From positions 1-64,000 of the forward strand of contig NZ_SLUQ01000008.1 in assembly GCF_004345245.1 (NCBI RefSeq): a DNA stretch of 64,000 nucleotides, in the 5' to 3' direction. The number at the start of each line of letters is the position of its first letter. Within the stretch, counting starts at the first letter, position 1. This document shows, piece by piece, positions 40,556 through 49,581 of this stretch. The DNA comes from Rhizobium sp. BK251. Its GTDB lineage: Bacteria; Pseudomonadota; Alphaproteobacteria; Rhizobiales; Rhizobiaceae. A program made the translations under genes and the position numbers. The notes under the pieces were generated by a model, which worked only from the letters and a program-made list of their open reading frames with translations, was not told the DNA's origin and did no database searches.

Positions 40556-42301
40556 ATGTCGTTACAGGAAACCACCTACGCAAAGGCCACCGAGAGATCG
40601 GGCCTGTTCGGTCGTATCCGACCGGAATGGTTCATCATCGGTGCCGTCGTTCTGATCGTCGGCTGGCTGGCGTTGGTACCGCTTATTTTCCTTCTGTGGC
40701 AGAGCTTCATGACGCCTGCCGCAGGCGACGTTCCGGCCGTCTTTACCTTCGGCAACTATGTCCGTGCGTTGACCGACAGCAGCATCTTGCCGCTTTTCCG
40801 AAATTCGGTGGTGTTCGCAACCGGTACATCCTGTCTCGCGCTCGTCATCGGCACCTTGTTCGCCTGGCTTAACGAACGCACCAATACGCCTTTCAAGATG
40901 ATGTTCTACGCGGCGTCCATCGTGCCGCTGGTCATCCCGTCGATCCTCTTCACCGTATCGTGGATCATGATGGCGAGCCCTCAGATCGGGCTGTTCAACC
41001 TCATCCTCAAGAACGCGTTCGGCATCTCCGGTCCCGTCTTCGATATCTATTCGATGGGTGGGATGATCTGGGTCGAGGGCCTGCACTATTCGCCGATCGC
41101 CTTCCTGCTGATGTCTGCGGCCTTCCGCTCGATGGATCCGTCGCTGGAGGAATCCGCGCTGATGTCGGGTGCGTCCATCGGCCAGATCATGTTCCGCATC
41201 ACGCTGAAGCTCGTCTGGCCGGCTCTGATCGCCTCCTTCTTCATCCTCTTCATTCGCTCGATCGAATCCTTCGAGGTGCCTGCGCTGCTCGGCATGCCTG
41301 TCGGCATCGAGGTCTTCACCTCGTCGATCTACGAGGCGATCCGCGAGTATCCAAGCAATGTGGGGCTGGCCTCCGCCTACGCGGTGTCGCTGCTGGCGAT
41401 CGCCTCCTTCGGCATCTATTTCCAGTCGAAGCTGTCCAACCAGGGCAGCAAGTACTCGACGGTCACGGGCAAGGGGTTCCGGCCGCGTCCGTTCGACCTC
41501 GGCCCTTGGCGCATTCCGGCGGCGGTCCTGATCGTCGCCTACATGGTCCTGGTGATCGTCCTGCCGTTCCTTGTTCTGTTCTGGTCGTCGCTGAACAAAT
41601 ATTACAGTGTACCCTCCTGGTCCGCGCTGCATCGGTTGTCCTTCGACGCCTACGGCAAGGTACTGGCCTATCCGATGGTCGGCCAGGCCGTCTGGAACAG
41701 CGCGCTGCTGTCGCTCGGCGCGGCAACGACGGTCATGCTGCTCACTGCGGTCGTTTCCTGGATCGTCATCCGTACCAAGCTGCCGGGCCGCTGGATTCTC
41801 GACAACATCGCCTCGCTGCCGATGGTCTTTCCAGGCCTCGTCCTCGGCTTGTCGGTGATGATTTTCTACCTCTATCTCGACATCGGCATCTACGGCACGA
41901 CGTGGATCATCTTCATCGCCTATGTCACCCGCTTCATGCCCTACGGCATCCGTTACAACACGACCTCGATGCTGCAGATCCACAAGGACCTCGAAGAGTC
42001 GGCCGCGATGAGCGGCGCCTCCTGGAGCCAGAGCTTCGTGCGCATCGTGCTGCCGCTGCTGAAGCCGGGCCTGCTCGCCGGCTGGATCTACATAGTCGTC
42101 GTCTCGATCCGCGAATTGTCGAGTTCGGTGCTGCTTTACAGCCCGGGTTCGGAGGTCGTGTCGATCGTCATCTGGGAGCTCTGGCAGAACGGCCAGTATG
42201 TGGAGCTCTCCGCCTTCGGGGTGATGATGATCATCGCGCTCTTCGTGGTCGTGATGCTCGCCCAGCTCGTCGGCAAGAGGTTCGGCGTCAAGGAAGCCTG
42301 A
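40556..42301 (+). CDS. ABC transporter permease, fused two-domain
   Basis: A 581-residue inner-membrane protein with about 12 helices in two halves. EAA loops: SLEESALMSGASIGQIMFR (first) and DLEESAAMSGASWSQSFVR (second). It begins with an amphipathic leader, then FIIGAVVLIVGWLALVPLIF. A GGGAGG ribosome site precedes the ATG, 36 bp after the monooxygenase stop. Same fused type as the permease at 8726. Its partners are the two binding proteins and the ATPase downstream. Confidence 0.92.
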   Translation: MSLQETTYAKATERSGLFGRIRPEWFIIGAVVLIVGWLALVPLIFLLWQSFMTPAAGDVPAVFTFGNYVRALTDSSILPLFRNSVVFATGTSCLALVIGTLFAWLNERTNTPFKMMFYAASIVPLVIPSILFTVSWIMMASPQIGLFNLILKNAFGISGPVFDIYSMGGMIWVEGLHYSPIAFLLMSAAFRSMDPSLEESALMSGASIGQIMFRITLKLVWPALIASFFILFIRSIESFEVPALLGMPVGIEVFTSSIYEAIREYPSNVGLASAYAVSLLAIASFGIYFQSKLSNQGSKYSTVTGKGFRPRPFDLGPWRIPAAVLIVAYMVLVIVLPFLVLFWSSLNKYYSVPSWSALHRLSFDAYGKVLAYPMVGQAVWNSALLSLGAATTVMLLTAVVSWIVIRTKLPGRWILDNIASLPMVFPGLVLGLSVMIFYLYLDIGIYGTTWIIFIAYVTRFMPYGIRYNTTSMLQIHKDLEESAAMSGASWSQSFVRIVLPLLKPGLLAGWIYIVVVSIRELSSSVLLYSPGSEVVSIVIWELWQNGQYVELSAFGVMMIIALFVVVMLAQLVGKRFGVKEA

Positions 42302-42342
42302 GCCGGATTGGGAGGTCCGGCTTTTCGAAACGGGAGGAATGA

Positions 42343-43398
42343 ATGATGAAATCGCATATCCGCATGGGGGCTATTAGCAAGGCCTTGATCCTTGGCCTTG
42401 TGGCTGCCTTTGCAACGGGACCGGCGCTTGCGCAGTCGGTCGCGGAAGTCGCTGCCTACAACGGTCCGGATCGCATGGAGAAGCTGGTCGAGGCGGCCAA
42501 GAAGGAGGGCAAGCTCACCCTCTATACCGTGACGCCTGTTGATGACGTAAACCAGGTGATCGAGGCCTTTACCGCGAAATACGGCATTCCCGTAACGCTG
42601 TGGCGCGGCAGCTCCGAGGACGTGCTGCGCCGTGCAGTGACCGAAATCAAGGCCGGCCGCCACGATGTCGACGTCATCGAGACGAATGGCCCGGAACTGG
42701 AGGCACTGCACCGCGAAAATATCCTGCAGGCGGTCGATTCTCCGGTCTTCTCCGAAATCTTCCCCGGCGCTGTGCCCGCTCATAGGGAATGGGCAGGCAG
42801 CCGTCTCAACATCATCACCGCCTCCTACAACACCGATCTCGTCTCCGATGCCGACGTGCCGAAAAGCTGGAACGACCTTCTCGATCCCAAATGGAGCGGC
42901 AAGATCGGCGTTGAATCCGAGGCCTATGACTGGTTGGCGACAGTTGTCCAAAGCTTCCCATCCAAGGAGGATGGGCTGGCGTTCTACAGCAAGCTCGAAG
43001 AGACAAATCATCCGCTGTTGGTCAAGGGTCATCCGCAGCTCGCCAACATGACCGCGTCCGGCGAACTGCCGATCACGCTGCAGGTCTACCTTTATCGCGT
43101 CCATCAACTGGAAGAGGAAGGCGCGCCGATCAAGCCGCTCTCCATCGGCCCGGCGATCGCCCGCATCAATGGCCTCGGCATCGCCAAGACGACCGAGCAT
43201 CCGAACGCGGCGATCCTCTATCAGCAGTTCACCCTGACCGATGCACAGAAGATCCTGGCGAGCCGTCATTTCACCCCGGCAAACACGAAGGAAGTGCCTT
43301 TCCCGGCAAATATGGAGGTGAAGGTCATCGAGCCGACCGCAATGCTGGATGACCTGCCGGCGCTGCGGGAAACCTTCGAGAAGACTTTTCAACAATAA
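42343..43398 (+). CDS. ABC substrate-binding protein, copy 1
   Basis: A 351-residue periplasmic protein. The signal peptide ends at GPALAQS (about residue 31). The mature protein starts VAEVAAYNGPDRMEKLVEAA and has LTLYTVTPVDDV, the iron/organic-acid-type SBP fold. It is very similar to the next gene product over the whole length (for example GIPVTLWRGSSEDVLRRAVT against GIPVTVWRGSSEDVLRRAVT). No ferric tyrosine pair is visible. A GGGAGG ribosome site precedes the ATG. Confidence 0.9.
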   Translation: MMKSHIRMGAISKALILGLVAAFATGPALAQSVAEVAAYNGPDRMEKLVEAAKKEGKLTLYTVTPVDDVNQVIEAFTAKYGIPVTLWRGSSEDVLRRAVTEIKAGRHDVDVIETNGPELEALHRENILQAVDSPVFSEIFPGAVPAHREWAGSRLNIITASYNTDLVSDADVPKSWNDLLDPKWSGKIGVESEAYDWLATVVQSFPSKEDGLAFYSKLEETNHPLLVKGHPQLANMTASGELPITLQVYLYRVHQLEEEGAPIKPLSIGPAIARINGLGIAKTTEHPNAAILYQQFTLTDAQKILASRHFTPANTKEVPFPANMEVKVIEPTAMLDDLPALRETFEKTFQQ

Positions 43399-43428
43399 CG
43401 CCCACGAATTCCTTTGGAGGAGGACGAC

Positions 43429-44484
43429 ATGCGCAATACCCTGAACATGGTGAAACGGCTGACGCGCTCTGTAGCGCTGCTCGGTGCCGTCGGCGCGGTG
43501 CTGGCGGGCCCGGCCCTGGCCCAGTCGATCGACGAGATCGCCAACTACAATGGCGCAGACCGGTTGGAAAAGCTCGCAGCCGCTGCAAAGAACGAAGGTT
43601 CGCTGACGCTCTACACCGCAACGCCGGTCGAGGACGTCACTGCCATGACCGATGCCTTCACCGCGAAATACGGCATCCCCGTCACCGTCTGGCGCGGCAG
43701 TTCCGAAGATGTGCTGCGCCGTGCCGTCACGGAAATCAATGCCGGTCGCTACGAGGCCGACGTGATCGAGACCAATGGGCCCGAACTCGAAGCGCTGCAC
43801 CGCGAGAAGGTGCTGCAGCCGATTGAATCGCCGGTGACGCCGGACATCTTTCCGGGCGCTGTTCCTGCACACAAGGAATGGGTCGGCAGCCGCCTGAACA
43901 TCATCACGGTCGCCTATAATACGGACCTCATCGCCGAAAACGATGTGCCGAAGACCTGGAACGACCTTCTCGACCCGAAGTGGAAGGGCAAGGTCGGCCT
44001 TGAAGCGGAAGCCTACGACTGGCTCGCGACGGTCGATGCGAGCTTCCCGAGCGAAAAGGAAGGCATCGACTTCTTCACCAAGCTTGCCGAGACGAACGGC
44101 ATTTCGCTGCGCAAGGGCCATACCCTCCTGACCAACCTCACGGCATCCGGCGAAGTGCCGCTGGCGCTGACGACCTACCTCTACAAGGTCGACCAGATGC
44201 ACAAGGACGGTGCGCCTATCAACTGGCTGCAGCTCGGCCCCTCGGTCGCGCGTATCAACGGCCTCGGCGTCGCCAAGACCGCCCAGCATCCCAATGCGGC
44301 GATCCTGTTCCAGGATTTCACGCTGACGGACGGTCAGAAGATTCTGGCAGAGCGCGGTTTCACGCCGACCAACACCAAGATCGCCCCGCTGCCGAAGGAC
44401 CTCGACATCAAGGTCGTGGACGGTTCTGCCATGCTCGACAAGCTTGCCGAATGGCGCGAAACCTTCGAGACGGCGGTCAAGTAA
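43429..44484 (+). CDS. ABC substrate-binding protein, copy 2 (tandem paralogue)
   Basis: Also 351 residues, with a signal peptide ending at GPALAQS. Conserved blocks are shared with copy 1: VIETNGPELEALHRE, DIFPGAVPAHKEW, DVPKTWNDLLDPKW and ARINGLGVAKT. Differences cluster in the mid-region (for example TYLYKVDQMHKDGAPINW against VYLYRVHQLEEEGAPIKP), close to where ligand specificity is set. The true start is the ATG at 43429 after GGAGGAGG, not a TTG five codons earlier. It arose by tandem duplication and may widen the ligand range of the importer. Confidence 0.9.
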   Translation: MRNTLNMVKRLTRSVALLGAVGAVLAGPALAQSIDEIANYNGADRLEKLAAAAKNEGSLTLYTATPVEDVTAMTDAFTAKYGIPVTVWRGSSEDVLRRAVTEINAGRYEADVIETNGPELEALHREKVLQPIESPVTPDIFPGAVPAHKEWVGSRLNIITVAYNTDLIAENDVPKTWNDLLDPKWKGKVGLEAEAYDWLATVDASFPSEKEGIDFFTKLAETNGISLRKGHTLLTNLTASGEVPLALTTYLYKVDQMHKDGAPINWLQLGPSVARINGLGVAKTAQHPNAAILFQDFTLTDGQKILAERGFTPTNTKIAPLPKDLDIKVVDGSAMLDKLAEWRETFETAVK

Positions 44485-44501
44485 GGACAATGGATTGAAC
44501 G

Positions 44502-44528
44502 GAGACACCGCGGCCTCCGCGGTGTCTC
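44502..44528 (+). promoter_or_regulatory. Intercistronic hairpin after the second binding-protein gene
   Basis: A perfect 12-bp stem, GAGACACCGCGG (44502-44513) with CCGCGGTGTCTC (44517-44528) and a three-base loop, without a T-run. Same location relative to the binding-protein gene as the hairpins at 8674 and 14920. Confidence 0.65.
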
Positions 44529-44580
44529 GGCGATGCAGCCGACCGGACGGGAGCGCCGGCGGACGTGAGGAGATTTCGAG

Positions 44581-45687
44581 ATGCTGAGTGTTCAGGGACT
44601 GACGACAGAGTATTCAGACGGCAAGGGCAAGACCGTCCGCGCCGCGAAGGATGTCGCCTTCGAGGTGCCGCAGGGCCGGCTCTTCACCCTGCTCGGGCCG
44701 AGCGGCTGCGGCAAGACGACGACGCTGCGCTCGATCGCCGGACTTGAACGGCCGGTGAAAGGCAACATCTCGGTCGAGGACGTGGTCGTCTATTCTGCCG
44801 GCAAGGGTGTTTTCGTGGCGCCCAATCGCCGCAATTTCGGCATGGTCTTCCAAAGCTACGCTATCTGGCCGCACATGAGCGTCTTCGAGAACGCCGCCTT
44901 TCCGCTGCGCGTCAGCAAGTCCGGTTTCTCCAAGAAGCAGATCGAGGAAAAGGTCGAGCGCGTCCTGAAGGCGGTGGCGCTGGAGAACTATGCGGGGCGC
45001 GAGGCGACGCGCCTTTCGGGCGGCCAGCAGCAGCGCCTGGCGCTTGCCCGCGCGCTTGTCATGGAGCCGCGCCTGCTGCTTCTCGACGAGCCGCTCTCCA
45101 ACCTCGATGCCAAGCTGCGTGAACAGATGCGCTTCGAGCTCAAGCGACTGCAACGCGAGCTCAACCTGACGACTCTCTACGTTACGCATGACCAGCAGGA
45201 AGCGCTTGCGCTTTCGCACCAGATCGCCGTCATGAACGACGGCCAGATCGTCCAGCTCGGCTCGCCGCGCGAAATCTACGAAGCACCTCAGGCGCGATTC
45301 GTGGCGGACTTCATCGGCTCCTCGAATTTCCTGGACGGCAAGGTCATGGGGCGCGGCAACCAGCCGGGGCGCTGGGTGATCGAAAGTCCCGCCGGCCTGA
45401 TTGAGGTGGCCTCGGAAGAGGCACTCGACGTCAAGGACAAGGTTACCGTCGCGATCCGTCCGGAAAACGTCCAGCTGATCGAGCCCGGCAAGCAGGACGG
45501 CGCGACCGGCAACCTCCTGGAGGGCCGTGTCGACACCAAGGTCTTCCTCGGAGAATGCGTCGACTACATGGTTTCCGTTGGCGAAACGCGGTTGCTGGCG
45601 CGCGCGCATCCGAGCCTGCGCACGCCGATCGGCAACCCCATCCTCGTGAATATCGATCCTGCCAAGGTCAACGTCATCAACCGCTGA
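44581..45687 (+). CDS. ABC transporter ATP-binding protein
   Basis: A 368-residue importer ATPase. Walker A GPSGCGKTT, Q-loop MVFQSYAIWPHMSV, signature LSGGQQQRLALARAL, Walker B LLLLDEPLSNLDAK, switch THDQQEAL, followed by a TOBE-like regulatory region from about 245. GAGGAG precedes the ATG. It completes the transporter formed with the 40556 permease and the two binding proteins, with 16 bp to the next gene. Confidence 0.93.
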   Translation: MLSVQGLTTEYSDGKGKTVRAAKDVAFEVPQGRLFTLLGPSGCGKTTTLRSIAGLERPVKGNISVEDVVVYSAGKGVFVAPNRRNFGMVFQSYAIWPHMSVFENAAFPLRVSKSGFSKKQIEEKVERVLKAVALENYAGREATRLSGGQQQRLALARALVMEPRLLLLDEPLSNLDAKLREQMRFELKRLQRELNLTTLYVTHDQQEALALSHQIAVMNDGQIVQLGSPREIYEAPQARFVADFIGSSNFLDGKVMGRGNQPGRWVIESPAGLIEVASEEALDVKDKVTVAIRPENVQLIEPGKQDGATGNLLEGRVDTKVFLGECVDYMVSVGETRLLARAHPSLRTPIGNPILVNIDPAKVNVINR

Positions 45688-45703
45688 GTTCCCGGATATT
45701 GCC

Positions 45704-46693
45704 ATGCATCGCTTGAAGCTTTCGATCGCCACCACCGACTACGATCATTTTCGAGATTTCCGTCTCGGCACGGTCAATGCCGAGGGCATAGACCACGTCT
45801 GGTCCATGCTCAGTCACCACGAGATCTTCGCCCGCTTCACATTCAACCGCGAATGGGACGTGGCCGAGCTTTCCTTTGCGAAATTCATGGCGCAGGTGAG
45901 CCGCCCGGACAGCGACATCATCGGCCTGCCGATCATCTGCTCGCGGCTCTTCCGGTTTTCATCCTTCTACGTCAACAAGGCGGCCGGCATCAAAACCGTG
46001 TCGGACCTCAAGGGCAAGCGCGTCGGCGTGCCGGAATGGGCGCATTCCGCTGCCGTCTACATGCGCGGCTGGATGCATAATGAGGCCGGCGTCAAGCTGC
46101 AGGACGTGCAGTGGGTGCAGGCGGGCGCCAACGCGCCGGGCCGCATCGAGAAGGTGGAACTGAAGCTTCCCGAAGGCGTCGAGATCCGCCGTATCGCCGA
46201 CAAGTCGCTCTCGGAGATGCTGGCATCGGGCGAGATCGATTGTGCCATCATCGCCCGTCCCCCGACCTGCTTCATCGAGGAGGACCCGCGCGTCGAGCGC
46301 CTCATTCCGGACTTCCTCGAGCGTGAAGAGGACTACTACAAGACGACCGGCGTCTGGCCGATCATGCATATCATCGCCGTGAAGAAGCGGATTCTCGACG
46401 AAAATCCGTGGGTGGCGCGCAACCTCTACAATGCCTTCGAGGAATCGAAGCGCCGCAGCCTGGAGCGCCTCTTCGATCCGGCCGTGTCACGTTATCCGCT
46501 CGCCTGGCTGCCGATCTATGCCCGCAGGATGCGCGACCTCTTCGGCGCCGATCCTTTCCCGTTCGGCATCGACAAGAACCGGCCGACCTTCGAGCAGATG
46601 CTGCTCTACACCTATCAGCAGGGCATTGCCGAGCGGCACATGACGCCGGAGGAGATCTTCCCGCCTGGCATCATGACCAAGGTCGTCGTGTGA
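45704..46693 (+). CDS. 4,5-dihydroxyphthalate decarboxylase-like protein
   Basis: A 329-residue protein of the Pht5 family: a cytoplasmic periplasmic-binding-protein-like fold without signal peptide. Signature segments: LKLSIATTDYDHFRDFRLG, VAELSFAKFMAQVSRPD, GLPIICSRLFRFSSFYVN, LKGKRVGVPEWAHSAAVYMRG and IDCAIIARPPTCF. Family members decarboxylate 4,5-dihydroxyphthalate to protocatechuate or have unproven related roles. Placed after a flavin hydroxylase and an importer, it supports catabolism of an aromatic dicarboxylate. The next gene encodes another potential decarboxylase. Confidence 0.88.
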   Translation: MHRLKLSIATTDYDHFRDFRLGTVNAEGIDHVWSMLSHHEIFARFTFNREWDVAELSFAKFMAQVSRPDSDIIGLPIICSRLFRFSSFYVNKAAGIKTVSDLKGKRVGVPEWAHSAAVYMRGWMHNEAGVKLQDVQWVQAGANAPGRIEKVELKLPEGVEIRRIADKSLSEMLASGEIDCAIIARPPTCFIEEDPRVERLIPDFLEREEDYYKTTGVWPIMHIIAVKKRILDENPWVARNLYNAFEESKRRSLERLFDPAVSRYPLAWLPIYARRMRDLFGADPFPFGIDKNRPTFEQMLLYTYQQGIAERHMTPEEIFPPGIMTKVVV

Positions 46694-46700
46694 GGCGGCG

Positions 46701-47399
46701 ATGAGCGATCAAGCCGCATTGCAGGAACTCGTGTACGCAAATCGCATACTGGCGCATGAAAGGGTGCTGGATGCCTTCGGGCATGTGAGCATCCGCGGAA
46801 GCGAGACCGGCTATCACATTTCCCGATCGCGCAGCCCGGAGTTGGTGGCGCTGGAGGACATCCAGCACTACGATGCGGATTCCGGTATCATCGGCTCCGA
46901 CATGCGCGGCGGCTACATGGAGCGGATCATCCACGGCGCCATCTACAAGAGGCGCCCGGACGTGCGTGCCGTCTGCCACTTCCATTCGCCGTCGATCATG
47001 CCCTTCTGCGTCACCGGCAGGCCGTGGGTCCCCGTTACCCATGTGGGGGCGACAGTCGGGGCGACGGTGCCGTTCTGGGACGAGCAGGCGGAGTTCGGCG
47101 ATACCGACATGCTGGTCTCGACGCCGGAGCAGGGAGCCTCCCTGGCAGAGGCCCTCGGTGGGCATTCCGCGGTGCTGCTGCGCAATCATGGAGCCGTTGT
47201 CGTCGGTGGAACGGTGCGCGAGCTCGTCATGCGCAGCATCCAGCTTTGCCGCAATGCCGATGTGCTTCTGCAATCCATGGTAATCGGCGAACCGCGGCCG
47301 CTGACACATGGCGAAGTCACGCTTTCGGGAGTCAAGAATCTCGATCCGCGCGTCCTCGAACGGGTCTGGGACTATCACTTCACCCGCGCCGGACTCTGA
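46701..47399 (+). CDS. Class II aldolase/adducin family protein (putative decarboxylase)
   Basis: A 232-residue zinc enzyme fold. Metal-binding histidines are in AVCHFHSPSIMPF and in LLRNHGAVVVGG. An early segment HERVLDAFGHVSIRGS is typical of the family members that act on hydroxy-aromatic or sugar acids. In phthalate-type clusters related proteins decarboxylate dihydroxyphthalates or remove a carboxyl from carboxyvanillate-like compounds. Seven bases separate it from the Pht5-like gene, and a terminator follows, so it is the last gene of the operon. Confidence 0.85.
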   Translation: MSDQAALQELVYANRILAHERVLDAFGHVSIRGSETGYHISRSRSPELVALEDIQHYDADSGIIGSDMRGGYMERIIHGAIYKRRPDVRAVCHFHSPSIMPFCVTGRPWVPVTHVGATVGATVPFWDEQAEFGDTDMLVSTPEQGASLAEALGGHSAVLLRNHGAVVVGGTVRELVMRSIQLCRNADVLLQSMVIGEPRPLTHGEVTLSGVKNLDPRVLERVWDYHFTRAGL

Positions 47400-47420
47400 T
47401 CCGACATCGATCATATGCAA

Positions 47421-47449
47421 CCTGCCGGCCCTGACCGCCGGCGGGTTTT
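47421..47449 (+). terminator. Rho-independent terminator of the aromatic-acid operon
   Basis: CCTGCCGGC (47421-47429) pairs with GCCGGCGGG (47437-47445), one G-U, loop of seven bases, then TTTT. It separates the operon from the LysR gene. Confidence 0.75.
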
Positions 47450-47495
47450 GTGATAGTCATGCTGGTTCATCGTTCGGAAAGGGAGTGAGGATTCC

Positions 47496-48416
47496 GTGCG
47501 CATCCGCCAGCTTGAATCATTTGTCTCGGTCTGCGAACTCGGCAGCATCACACAGGCGGCCGCCGCCTTGAATATCGTGCAGCCGGCGCTTGGTGCGCAG
47601 ATCAATGCCCTGGAAGAGGAACTTGGCGTGCAGCTCTTCGAGCGCGGCCGGCGCGGCACGAAGGTCACTCCCGCCGGCATCTATTTCCTCGGCGAGGCCA
47701 GGAAGATGCTGGAGCATGTCTCGGACGTGAAGAAGACAATCAAGACCTTCGTGCCGAACGAGAAGGAGCACCTTTCGGTTGGGCTGACCGCGAGCCTCTC
47801 GGCGATGCTGGCCGGCGCGCTCGCGCAGGATCTCAGCCATCTTTCGCGTTCCGTATCGGTCCAGGTCGTGGAGGACATGAGCCATGTGCTGGGCGAGCGC
47901 GTTGCCCGCGGCGACCTCGATTTTGCGCTTGCCTTCAACGTGCCGGATCACAAGGCCATACGGAAGCAGCCGATGCTGCAGGAGTCGGTATTTTTCATAA
48001 CCAGTCCGAACTCGCCGTTCGGGCATGACAAGCCGATCGATATGGCAGAGCTGGCCAAGGCCACCTTCGTCATCCCGACCGAGAAGGGCCAGATCATTCA
48101 CCTCCTGAAGGAGGCCATGCATCAGTTCGGGCTTCCGCTCAACGTCGCTTTCCAGATCGAATCGATGGATGCGATCAAGGGGCTCATTACCGACGGGACG
48201 GCATGCGCGGTTCTTCCCTTCGGAACCGTCGCCCGCGAGGTCAAGGCCGGTGCGCTCATTGCAAGGCGCATCGTCAACCCTCCCTTGCGCCGGACGCTTT
48301 TCCTGCTGCAGCCGTCGAACCGGTTGCAGACCGATGCGACGCGACACGCCCAGGCGACCATCGAACGGTCCGTTTCAAGGCTCGCCGAAAGCCCCGCCTT
48401 TGAAGGCCTCGGTTGA
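47496..48416 (+). CDS. LysR-type transcriptional regulator
   Basis: A 306-residue regulator. The winged helix-turn-helix is at 1-60 (IRQLESFVSVCELGSITQAAAALNIVQPALGAQI), a linker helix follows, and a LysR substrate-binding domain spans about 90-295 (HLSVGLTASLSAMLAGALAQDL and onward). GTG start at 47496 after GTGAGGA. It is transcribed in the same direction as, and separately from, the aromatic-acid operon, which it probably controls with an aromatic acid as co-inducer. Confidence 0.92.
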   Translation: MRIRQLESFVSVCELGSITQAAAALNIVQPALGAQINALEEELGVQLFERGRRGTKVTPAGIYFLGEARKMLEHVSDVKKTIKTFVPNEKEHLSVGLTASLSAMLAGALAQDLSHLSRSVSVQVVEDMSHVLGERVARGDLDFALAFNVPDHKAIRKQPMLQESVFFITSPNSPFGHDKPIDMAELAKATFVIPTEKGQIIHLLKEAMHQFGLPLNVAFQIESMDAIKGLITDGTACAVLPFGTVAREVKAGALIARRIVNPPLRRTLFLLQPSNRLQTDATRHAQATIERSVSRLAESPAFEGLG

Positions 48417-48656
48417 GAATTGTAGGAGGCGGTACTTTCCCAACGCCAAGGACTGATTGCACGGCTCTATCCGTGCGCGTCCTTGTGGCCGGTTGCCCAT
48501 ACGCACATGCCTTATTCAAGGCTGTGGCCGAAATATCTGCGGTCTTGTTGTCTGAAAGGTCTTTCTGCCCCGCCGTCGCAATCGATCAGAACGATGTCGG
48601 CCGGTGCGCTTATTCCAATCCCGTGGCTTCGCCCCATCAGCCGCGACGCCGCGCTT

Positions 48657-49000
48657 CCCGAGGGCCATGTCTACATCGGCCGTGACCGCGGCCGACGTCC
48701 AGACCCCACCATCTTCTTCAAAAATAGCGTCCACGCGGATGTCGATCTGCGCAAGCTCCTGCCGGAACTTCGCGCAGTTTTCCCAATGGGTAGTCGCGCG
48801 CCGGCCGTTCAGATGGCCTCTATGCGCAAGGATGAATGTGGCGAGACAGACCGAGCGAGGTGTCGGCATCGCCCTGCCATCTCTTCAAGAAATCAAAGCA
48901 GCACGGTCGATTGTGCGGCCAGGATGGCGCTGTCGCCACCGGATACGATCGCCGTATCCGGCCCGTTCGTCCAACATGACTCGACAAGTGCGAAGGCGGT
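48657..49000 (-). pseudogene. Remnant of a GlxA-type AraC regulator (DJ-1/PfpI domain)
   Basis: Three minus-strand frames join to give one GlxA-like domain. From about 49000: ALVESCWTNGPDTAIVSGGD and AILAAQSTVLL, then a frame change to DFLKRWQGDADT, then another to RSVCLATFILAHRGHLNGRR, ATTHWENC and DGGVWTSAAVTADVDMALG ending near 48657. The order and spacing match the amidotransferase-like domain of GlxA regulators (VCTGAF..., GRRATTHW, ...VWTSAGVTAGIDLAL). At least two frameshifts are needed. The start and the C-terminal AraC helix-turn-helix are not found, so it is a decayed fragment. Confidence 0.75.
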
Positions 49001-49092
49001 GCGTCGCCACTGCGACAAAACGCACATTTCGCTAATGATGGTATTATTGTATGTGAGATTGAATGCATTCAATTTCTGAAAGGAATTGGTCA

Positions 49093-49212
49093 ATGACGAA
49101 CGACTGGGTAGATTGGTTCCCTATAGTCTTCCTTCCGTTGAAGCTTCTCGTGTTAGGCACGGGCATGTTCTTCGCCATCAAGTGGCATCGCGATCAAGCG
49201 AAGAAGAAATAG
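49093..49212 (+). CDS. 39-residue membrane microprotein
   Basis: MTNDWVDWFPIVFLPLKLLV, then LGTGMFFAIKWHRDQAKKK, with a TAG at 49210-49212. AAGGA lies ten bases before the ATG. One membrane helix (about 9-29) with an acidic/Trp N-side and a basic C-side predicts a bitopic protein. It is below the size limit of most gene callers. It stands between pseudogenes but shows no frame damage itself. No family recognised. Confidence 0.65.
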   Translation: MTNDWVDWFPIVFLPLKLLVLGTGMFFAIKWHRDQAKKK

Positions 49213-49309
49213 CGAAACCAGCGGAGCGTAAGCGCCCGCCGAACACACCCTTAACGCCTCAGATTAGTTGGCCGATATCCAGTGATGCGACAGCAATTCC
49301 CCGATGCGG

Positions 49310-49579
49310 CTATTGGGCAGCGTCGGCAGGCGGGTCGGCGAGCGTTCCCTCGCAGATGCTGCATCGGTCGACGATGCAGGCCTTGTCGAGGTGGATATGG
49401 CTGTCGACGAAGCCTCCGCAGGCAAAGGCACCGCCCGCATCGACGGTTTAGATTGCCCCGCAGCGCAATCCGTGGCCGATCAAGGCGATCCTTTCGCCCT
49501 GGACTGCGATGTCTACAAGGTCTTCGACGGCCTCAAGGCGGGCATTGCGGATCAGGAGGTCGAAGACAGGTGTGCTCAT
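49310..49579 (-). pseudogene. N-terminal fragment of a cytosine-deaminase-like amidohydrolase
   Basis: From an ATG at 49579, two bases after the gamma-glutamyltransferase stop, the frame reads MSTPVFDLLIRNARLEAVED, then DIAVQGERIALIGHGLRCGAI, then a TAA, and continues in frame as VDAGGAFACGGFVDSHIHLD, KACIVDRCSICEGTLADP, to a TAG at 49312-49310. HIHLDK with the following DRC is the first metal-ligand motif of CodA/TrzA-type deaminases. The internal stop and the loss of the remaining 300 or so residues make it a pseudogene. Confidence 0.8.
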
Positions 49580-49581
49580 CG

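Noticed and set aside
39011..41983. Long minus-strand frames of 473 residues each (39011-40432 and 40562-41983)
   Set aside because: Shadows of the monooxygenase and permease genes, typical of GC-rich DNA; highly charged and without motifs.
42136..44508. 790-residue minus-strand open frame
   Set aside because: Antisense shadow of the two binding-protein genes. Composition is Arg/Asp/His-rich, and the repeated pattern simply mirrors the tandem duplication on the plus strand.
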